From positions 1-45,976 of the forward strand of contig NZ_LDJK01000059.1 in NCBI RefSeq assembly GCF_001431535.1: a DNA stretch of 45,976 nt. The letters are read 5' to 3'. Numbering within the stretch: position 1 is the stretch's first letter; each line of letters starts with the position of its first letter. Positions 40,606 through 45,976 of the stretch are shown here, in pieces. A model generated the notes under the pieces. It was not told where the DNA came from. It did not search any database and was given only the letters and a program-made list of their open reading frames with translations. This DNA comes from Stenotrophomonas chelatiphaga (GTDB taxonomy: Bacteria; Pseudomonadota; Gammaproteobacteria; Xanthomonadales; Xanthomonadaceae). The translations under genes and the position numbers were made by a program.

Positions 40606-41082
40606 ATGCGTGAACTGATCCTGCTTCGCCATGCCCACGCCGAACCGGCCAGCACCGGACAGGCTGACCTTGACCGGCCCCTTTCGGCGGTTGGACTTGC
40701 CGAGGCCGAAGCGGCCGGCAAGTGGCTCAAGGACAACAACCTGCAGCCTGATTGCGTGCTCTGTTCACCGGCCCGGCGTACCCGCGAAACCCTGGAAGCG
40801 GTGGTCGGCATCACCGGCTTCTTCGAACACAAGCTGGAAGACAAGGTGTACGACGCCACGCCCGGCACCCTGATCGGCCTGGTCGACGATCGAAACGACG
40901 TCGAACGCCTGATGATCGTCGGCCATAATCCTGGCCTGGAGCGCCTGGTCGCCTTGTTGAACACGGGCGAGACCAGTGACTACCGCGGCATGCCGCCGGC
41001 CGGTATCGCCGTGCTGCAGTTCCCGAAGGAAGCCAGCATCGAACCCGGCGTCGCCAGCCTCAACGCATTCTGGTGGCCGTGA
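40606..41082 (+). CDS. sixA: Phosphohistidine phosphatase
   Basis: 158 aa. A small histidine phosphatase domain of the SixA type: R8-H9 in the LLRHAHAE motif gives the catalytic His, and the second catalytic His is H107 in IVGHNPGLE, followed by MPPAGIAVLQF near the C-terminus. In E. coli SixA removes phosphate from Hpt domains of phosphorelay proteins and the phosphotransferase NPr. The start has GGAAGA about 6 nt upstream. The YceI-like gene begins 4 nt after its stop, so the two are probably one transcript. It may act on the phosphorelay kinase at 1052-3142, which carries an Hpt domain, but this link is speculative. Confidence 0.9.
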   Translation: MRELILLRHAHAEPASTGQADLDRPLSAVGLAEAEAAGKWLKDNNLQPDCVLCSPARRTRETLEAVVGITGFFEHKLEDKVYDATPGTLIGLVDDRNDVERLMIVGHNPGLERLVALLNTGETSDYRGMPPAGIAVLQFPKEASIEPGVASLNAFWWP

Positions 41083-41086
41083 TCCG

Positions 41087-41719
41087 ATGAACGCGTGGCA
41101 GAGGGGGCTGCTGCTCGGATTGGCGATCGTTCCGGCTGGACTGGCAGCACAGCCGGCGCTGGCACCGCTGCTGGCCCCGCCTGCGGCGCTGCCGGCGGTA
41201 CAGGTCGTGCACCGCGCGCCGCTGGTGCTGGACACCCAGCGCTCGCAGCTGGGTTTCGAAGTGCGCAGCCGCCTCGGACAGCGCATCGAAGGCAGTTTTC
41301 CGCATTTCGAAGGTCGCATCGAGGTGCTGTCCGACGGGCGCCACCAGGTCCATCTGAAGATGTACACCCGCTCGGTGGAAATCCCCGGCAAGCCACGCTA
41401 TACCGGCTGGATGCGCGGGGAAGAGTTCTTCGATGCGGCCCGCCATCCGGTCGTGGAATTCGACTCGCTGCCGTACGATCCGGCGCGGGTGGACCAGGGC
41501 GGTGACATCCAGGGCCGCCTGATGCTGCGCGGGGTCAGCCATCCCGAAACGCTGCGGGTGGAAAAGGCGGAATGCGCCAGACCCGGCTATGATTGCGATG
41601 TCGTCAGCCGTGGGACCGTCCTGCGGGGCCGCTACGGCATGGACAACTGGCAGCTTGCCTTGAGTGATCGAGTGACCTTCGTACTGCGAGCGCGCCTGAG
41701 CGAGGCGCCGAAACCGTGA
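41087..41719 (+). CDS. YceI-family periplasmic lipid-binding protein
   Basis: 210 aa from the ATG at 41087, four bases after the sixA stop. A signal peptide (MNAWQRGLLLGLAIVPAGLA, cleavage near AQPALA) is followed by the YceI domain: LDTQRSQLGFEVRSRLGQRIEGSF, FEGRIEVL, GEEFFDAARHPVVEFDS and LMLRGVSHPETL. YceI proteins have a lipocalin-like barrel that binds isoprenoid chains. The mature protein should be periplasmic. The stop codon overlaps the start of the phospholipase D gene (GTGA), which suggests translational coupling and a shared lipid-related job. Confidence 0.9.
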   Translation: MNAWQRGLLLGLAIVPAGLAAQPALAPLLAPPAALPAVQVVHRAPLVLDTQRSQLGFEVRSRLGQRIEGSFPHFEGRIEVLSDGRHQVHLKMYTRSVEIPGKPRYTGWMRGEEFFDAARHPVVEFDSLPYDPARVDQGGDIQGRLMLRGVSHPETLRVEKAECARPGYDCDVVSRGTVLRGRYGMDNWQLALSDRVTFVLRARLSEAPKP

Positions 41720-43770
41720 ACCTGATGTCGCGCTGGCTGATGCTGGCAGGCCTGCTGCTGCTCGGCGGCTGTGCGTCGTTGTCCAACAGTGAACGCGAGC
41801 GCGCCGCGGGCATCGCGGCGCAGGCCCGTTCCACCGTGGTGGACTGCGACCGCGCCGACCGCTGCGCGCAGGATTCACCGCTGCGCGCGTTGGCCGGCCG
41901 GGCGTTCACCGAATCGACCGCCGACCAGCCCCGGCACTACGCGACCATCCTGGATGAAGGCGAGGAAGCGCTGGTGGCACGGCTGAACCTGCTGCGCAGC
42001 GCCACCCGCAGCATCGACCTGCAGACCTACATCTTCGACAAGGATGACAGCGCGCGGCTGGTCATCGACGAACTGCTGGCGGCCAGCCGCCGTGGCGTCA
42101 AGGTGCGCCTGCTGATCGACCAGCTGTCGGCGATCTCGGACCTGCAGATCCTCGGCGCGCTGTCGTCGGCGCACCAGAATTTCGAGCTGCGCGTGTACAA
42201 CCCGACCTTCGGCAAGGCGCAGCTGAACTACTTCGACTACGCCGGCAGCGTGCTGTGCTGCTTCCGCCGCTTCAACCAGCGCATGCACAACAAGCTGCTG
42301 GTGGTCGATGATGCGATCGGCGTGGTCGGCGGCCGCAATTACCAGGACGATTACTACGACTGGGATTCGGAGTACAACTTCCGCGACCGCGACGTGCTGG
42401 TGGCCGGTCCCGAGGCGCGGGTGATGGCGGCCAACTTCGAGGCGTTCTGGAAGGCGCCGCGCAGCGTGCCGGCCGAACGGTTGAACGACGTCGGGCGGAT
42501 CCTGCTCGACAGCGGCCCGCCGACGCTGCCACCGGCGGTGTACCGGCGGCCGGAACGGGTGGAACGGGTGCTGGCCGAGGCCATCGACGATGCCTGGATC
42601 AGCCGCAGCTTCGTCGAAACCGCACTGCCGGTGGCCTCGGTGCGTTACGTGGCCGACCTGCCGCGCAAGCATCGCCGCGAGAGCGCCGAGCAGCCGCGCA
42701 ACGGGCAGCATGTCACCGAACCGCAGCTGGACCGGCTGATTTCCGAAGCGCAGTCCGAAGTGCTGCTGCAGACGCCGTACCTGGTGCTGTCCAAGCCGGC
42801 GCGCCAGCTGTTCGCCGACCTGCGCAGGCAGGCGGATCCGCCGCGCGTGCTGGTGTCCACCAACAGCCTGGCGGCCACCGACAATCCGATCGTCTACGCG
42901 CTGTCCTACAAGTACAAGCGGCGCAACATGCGCGAGCTGGGCTTCAACATCTTCGAGTTCAAGCCGTTCCCGCTGGACGCGCCGGTGGACTACCGCAACC
43001 TGCTGCCGGACCCGATCGCCGGCGACTACCCGGAAGGCCGCCGCGGCGGCATGCTCGGTGGCAGTGCGGCGGGCAGCAACGCGCGGCCTCCCGGCAGCGG
43101 CAGCCGTGCCCAGGACAGCGCAGCCCCGGACGTGGCCGTGCGTGGCAATCCGCGCACCGGCAGCGCCTACCAGAATGCACGCGAACGCCGGCGCGCCGCG
43201 GGCAGTGAAGTGGAACGCGACCTGCTGCGTACCGAGACCCGGCCTTCGTTCCTGGGCAGCAAGGCGGTCAACCGCCCGCTGCCGGTGACCCGCCAGGGCG
43301 CGCGCATGGGCCTGCATGCCAAGTCGCTGGTGGTGGATCGCCGCATCGGCGTGATCGGCACGCACAACTTCGACCCGCGCAGCGAAAACTACAATACCGA
43401 AGGCGCGGTGATCATCGACGATCCGGTGTTCGCCCAGCGCCTGGCCGACAGCATCCTGCGCGACATCCATCCGCAGAACTCCTGGACGGTGGCGCCGCGC
43501 AGCAAGCCACCGGTGTTGTCCGGGTTGAACTACAGCATGGGCAAGGCGTCCGAAGCGCTGCCGATCCTGGACTTCTGGCCGTGGCGGTATGCCACCGACT
43601 ACGAGTTCCAGCCCGGTCCGGCGTGTCCGGAGCCGCTGCCGCGGCAACACCCGGATTTCCATGCCTGTTACACCGCCGTCGGTGACTTCCCCGAAGTCAA
43701 CGTCGGCCCGAAACTGTTGCTGGTGCGCATGCTGACCGCCTTCGGCGCCGGCCTGGTACCGATCCTCTGA
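41716..43770 (+). CDS. Phospholipase D-family lipoprotein (cardiolipin synthase-like)
   Basis: 684 aa. A signal peptide ends in the lipobox LGGC (C19), so the protein is probably lipid-anchored. Two PLD motifs are present: HNKLLVVDDA with H191 and HAKSLVVDRR with H534, each followed by the conserved G-x-x-N/Asp region (GGRNYQDDYYD and GTHNFDPRSENY). A long low-complexity segment rich in Gly, Arg and Ser (about 435-520) separates the halves. Such proteins are related to cardiolipin synthases and may transphosphatidylate phospholipids. The GTG at 41716 overlaps the YceI stop; an ATG at 41725 is a second candidate start. Neighbours are lipid-linked genes. Confidence 0.9.
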   Translation: MNLMSRWLMLAGLLLLGGCASLSNSERERAAGIAAQARSTVVDCDRADRCAQDSPLRALAGRAFTESTADQPRHYATILDEGEEALVARLNLLRSATRSIDLQTYIFDKDDSARLVIDELLAASRRGVKVRLLIDQLSAISDLQILGALSSAHQNFELRVYNPTFGKAQLNYFDYAGSVLCCFRRFNQRMHNKLLVVDDAIGVVGGRNYQDDYYDWDSEYNFRDRDVLVAGPEARVMAANFEAFWKAPRSVPAERLNDVGRILLDSGPPTLPPAVYRRPERVERVLAEAIDDAWISRSFVETALPVASVRYVADLPRKHRRESAEQPRNGQHVTEPQLDRLISEAQSEVLLQTPYLVLSKPARQLFADLRRQADPPRVLVSTNSLAATDNPIVYALSYKYKRRNMRELGFNIFEFKPFPLDAPVDYRNLLPDPIAGDYPEGRRGGMLGGSAAGSNARPPGSGSRAQDSAAPDVAVRGNPRTGSAYQNARERRRAAGSEVERDLLRTETRPSFLGSKAVNRPLPVTRQGARMGLHAKSLVVDRRIGVIGTHNFDPRSENYNTEGAVIIDDPVFAQRLADSILRDIHPQNSWTVAPRSKPPVLSGLNYSMGKASEALPILDFWPWRYATDYEFQPGPACPEPLPRQHPDFHACYTAVGDFPEVNVGPKLLLVRMLTAFGAGLVPIL

Positions 43771-43783
43771 CTGGAGCTGTGCC

Positions 43784-44218
43784 GTGCCTTCCGTATTCCG
43801 CCAGGCGATTTCCCTTGATGCCCTCAACGCGCTCAGCGCCAACACGGTGATTTCCCAGCTGGGGATCGTGTTCACCGCAGCAGGCGATGACTGGCTGCAG
43901 GCGACCATGCCGGTGGATGCGCGCACCCACCAGCCCTACGGCATCCTGCATGGCGGGGCGTCGGTGGTGCTGGCCGAGACCCTGGGCAGCAGCGCCGGCA
44001 ACCTGTGCGTGGACAACAGCCAGCAGGTCTGCGTGGGGTTGGAGATCAATGCCAACCACGTGCGCGCCAAGCGCGAAGGTGTGGTGACCGGCACCGCACG
44101 CGCGGTGCATGTGGGCCGCAGCACGCAGATCTGGGACATCCGCATCGAAGATGAGCAGGCACGGCTGGTGTGCACTTCGCGCCTGACCCTGGCGGTGGTG
44201 GCCGCCGGCCACGGTTGA
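43784..44218 (+). CDS. PaaI/YdiI-type hotdog thioesterase
   Basis: 144 aa. The hotdog fold motif PYGILHGGASVVLAETLGS carries the usual HGG (56-58) and the catalytic Glu65; NANHVRAKREGVVTG and TQIWDIRIEDEQ complete the family pattern. Members hydrolyse acyl-CoA or aryl-CoA thioesters, for example 1,4-dihydroxy-2-naphthoyl-CoA in menaquinone synthesis. The start is a GTG at 43784 with GGAG 8 nt upstream. It follows the phospholipase gene by 13 nt and is followed by 130 bp before the acyltransferase gene. The substrate is not clear from the sequence. Confidence 0.9.
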   Translation: MPSVFRQAISLDALNALSANTVISQLGIVFTAAGDDWLQATMPVDARTHQPYGILHGGASVVLAETLGSSAGNLCVDNSQQVCVGLEINANHVRAKREGVVTGTARAVHVGRSTQIWDIRIEDEQARLVCTSRLTLAVVAAGHG

Positions 44219-44348
44219 GCACCCGGCACGTCTACAAGCGCGCGCGGGCCGGCGCGGAACACAGCGTTGCCGGCTGCTGGCCCATCCGCGCAGCCGCTTT
44301 GGCCACCCCGCGCTGGCAGGCGCTGCGGTGCTCGGGTATCGTTCCCGC

Positions 44349-45140
44349 ATGAATTCCCCCACTCCGGCCACCCGTGGCGGCGTGGCGCGTGTGTGCCGCT
44401 ACCTGTACCGCGTACCGCTGCTGCTCATCCACCTGCTTGTCTTCCTGCCGCTGATCCTCATCGGCATGCTGCCGCCGTGGGGCGAACTGCGCGTGGGCGA
44501 TGAGCCGCTTGGCTACAAGGTGGTCAACTGGTGGTCGGCCGGCCTGATGTGGATCTTCGGCTTCCGCCTGGTGCGCATCGGCAAGCCGCTGCAGGGCGCG
44601 GTGCTGTTCGTTGCCAACCATGTCAGCTGGGTCGACATCTGCGTGCTGCACAGCCAGCGCATGATGGGTTTCGTCGCCAAGCGCGAAATCGCCGGCTGGC
44701 CGGTGGTCGGCTGGCTGGCCGGGCGCGGCCAGACCATCTTCCACCAGCGTGGCAGCACCGAATCGCTGGACGGGGTGATGCAGCAGATGGTCGTGCGCCT
44801 GCGCGAAGGCAAGGGCGTGGGCGTGTTCCCGGAGGGTCGCACCCGGGGCGGCCATGACGTCGGACCGTTCCATGCCCGCATCTTCCAGGCCGCGGTGGAA
44901 ACCGGCGTGCCGGTGCAGCCGGTGGCGCTGCGCTACGGCGCAGGTGGCGATGCACAGACCATCGTGGCGTTCGGGCCGCGCGAAAGCTTCTTCGCCAACT
45001 TCCTGCGCCTGCTGGGCGAGCCGGCCCGGCGTGCCGAAGTGCACTTCCTGGAGCCGATCGGCGGCCAGGACCTGGAGGGTCGCCGGCGCATCGCCGAAAC
45101 CTCGCGCACCCGCATCCTCGCGGCAATGGCCGGGACCTGA
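44349..45140 (+). CDS. PlsC-type lysophospholipid acyltransferase
   Basis: 263 aa. An N-terminal hydrophobic helix (VPLLLIHLLVFLPLILIGML, 22-41) precedes the acyltransferase motifs NHVSWVD (H91-x4-D96) and VFPEGRTR (159-166). The VQPVALRYG segment that follows is also typical. The family transfers an acyl chain to lysophosphatidic acid or to related lysolipids on the inner membrane. Start at 44349 (MNSPTPATRGG); no strong ribosome binding site is visible. The gene continues the run of lipid-related genes on the plus strand and is followed 28 nt later by the truncated hydrolase. Exact lysolipid specificity cannot be told. Confidence 0.9.
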   Translation: MNSPTPATRGGVARVCRYLYRVPLLLIHLLVFLPLILIGMLPPWGELRVGDEPLGYKVVNWWSAGLMWIFGFRLVRIGKPLQGAVLFVANHVSWVDICVLHSQRMMGFVAKREIAGWPVVGWLAGRGQTIFHQRGSTESLDGVMQQMVVRLREGKGVGVFPEGRTRGGHDVGPFHARIFQAAVETGVPVQPVALRYGAGGDAQTIVAFGPRESFFANFLRLLGEPARRAEVHFLEPIGGQDLEGRRRIAETSRTRILAAMAGT

Positions 45141-45168
45141 GCCGACGGTGTCCGTCCCCGCGCCCGCG

Positions 45169-45976
45169 ATGTCCTTCGATTCCGGTCCGCCCGGACTGCT
45201 GACAGCGGCCGATTACCAGCCACCGCGCTGGCTGCGCAACGCACACCTGCAGTCGATGCTCAGTTCCAGCCGGCTGCGCCTGCGCCGCGGGCAGGAGCTG
45301 CTGGCGGCCACCGGTGCGAGCCACCGCGAGCTGATCCTCGATGGCGGCGAAGGGGTGCGCCTGCAGGCCTGGCACAGTGCCATCGAAGGGCGCGCGCCGC
45401 GCGGCATCGCGCTGCTGCTGCATGGCTGGGAAGGCAGCGCCGAATCCAGCTACATGCGCATGACCGCGGCGCGCATGCTGGCCGAAGGCTTCGACGTGGT
45501 GCGGCTGAACTTCCGCGACCACGGCAACACCCATCACCTCAATCCCGGCATCTTCCACTCCAACCGCATCGACGAAGTGGTGCATGCCGCCGCTGATATC
45601 GCCCGTCGTTGGCCACAGCTGCCGCTGGTCGCGGCCGGCTATTCGCTGGGTGGCAACTTCGTGCTGCGGCTGGCGCTGCGCGCGCCCACCGCCGGCGTGC
45701 CGCTGCAACGGGTGGCGTCGGTGTGCCCGGTGCTGGATCCCGGCCTGACCATGGACAGCATCGAAAACGGCCCGGCGATGTACGACTGGTACTTCCGCCG
45801 CAAGTGGGCTGGATCGCTGCGGCGCAAACAGGCGGTCTATCCCGAGCTGAGTGATTGGGATGAGCGCGTGCTGCGGCTGGATATCCGCGCGCTGACCGCC
45901 TGGCTGGTCGAGCACCACACCGACTACGGTTCGCTGCAGGCCTATTTCGATGGCTATTCCATCGCCGGCGAGCGGC
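45169..45976 (+). CDS. YheT-like alpha/beta hydrolase, cut by window end
   Basis: At least 269 aa; the reading frame runs off the window without a stop. The N-terminus PPRWLRNAHLQSML is the hallmark of the YheT-type hydrolase family, followed by the oxyanion region LLLHGWEGSAESSYM, the NFRDHGNTHH segment and the nucleophile elbow GYSLGGN with S159. The rest contains VCPVLDPGLTMDSIENG. The natural substrate is unknown; many members act on small esters or lipids. The ATG at 45169 is preferred to an in-frame GTG at 45148, but neither has a clear ribosome binding site. It directly follows the acyltransferase gene. Confidence 0.88.
   Translation, partial: MSFDSGPPGLLTAADYQPPRWLRNAHLQSMLSSSRLRLRRGQELLAATGASHRELILDGGEGVRLQAWHSAIEGRAPRGIALLLHGWEGSAESSYMRMTAARMLAEGFDVVRLNFRDHGNTHHLNPGIFHSNRIDEVVHAAADIARRWPQLPLVAAGYSLGGNFVLRLALRAPTAGVPLQRVASVCPVLDPGLTMDSIENGPAMYDWYFRRKWAGSLRRKQAVYPELSDWDERVLRLDIRALTAWLVEHHTDYGSLQAYFDGYSIAGER

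Overview
The window is a very GC-rich, densely coding stretch of a gammaproteobacterial chromosome. Gene content (GltBD next to a hybrid kinase, topoisomerase IB, small I78-type inhibitor lipoproteins) points to the Xanthomonadaceae. Short palindromic REP elements that begin with GTAG, at 4636-4660, 19208-19420 and 32779-32801, are the kind described as SMAG elements in Stenotrophomonas, so a Stenotrophomonas-like species is most likely (inference). I see no tRNA, rRNA, CRISPR array, prophage or insertion sequence. About 33 protein genes are supported, the last one cut by the window edge.

Layout. 0-9.1 kb: a double-domain methylglyoxal synthase-like protein diverges from a hybrid histidine kinase whose H-box has lost its histidine, followed by gltD and gltB on the minus strand. 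9.5-15.5 kb: three related I78-type inhibitor lipoproteins (all minus strand) are interleaved with topoisomerase IB, a short-chain dehydrogenase carrying a histone-like basic tail, and a BlaI/BlaR1-type repressor and M56 metalloprotease pair with a clear dyad operator. 15.6-19.1 kb: an exonuclease and helicase pair with the architecture and gene order of the Bacillus MrfB/MrfA mitomycin-repair proteins. 19.1-19.45 kb: a tandemly duplicated REP array.

19.45-31.9 kb: a nine-gene minus-strand operon, the most interesting system here. In transcription order: two Tat-signal TldD-like metalloproteases, a TldE/PmbA-like partner, a secreted DUF4159 protein, a MoxR AAA+ ATPase, a DUF58/VWA protein, a BatA-like membrane protein, a DUF4175 membrane protein with a His-rich segment, and a further large membrane protein. 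The last four genes are joined by three ATGA start/stop overlaps. I infer an envelope protein maturation or quality-control machine in which a MoxR/VWA chaperone module works with exported TldD-type proteases; its substrate is unknown.

32-46 kb: a DUF938 methyltransferase, a single-chain indolepyruvate ferredoxin oxidoreductase-type enzyme, a secreted TPR-like protein, an AEC carrier, a Ycf46-like AAA protein divergent from an orphan ParA, then a plus-strand run of sixA, yceI-like, phospholipase D lipoprotein, hotdog thioesterase, PlsC-type acyltransferase and a truncated YheT-like hydrolase, which looks like a set of envelope and lipid genes.
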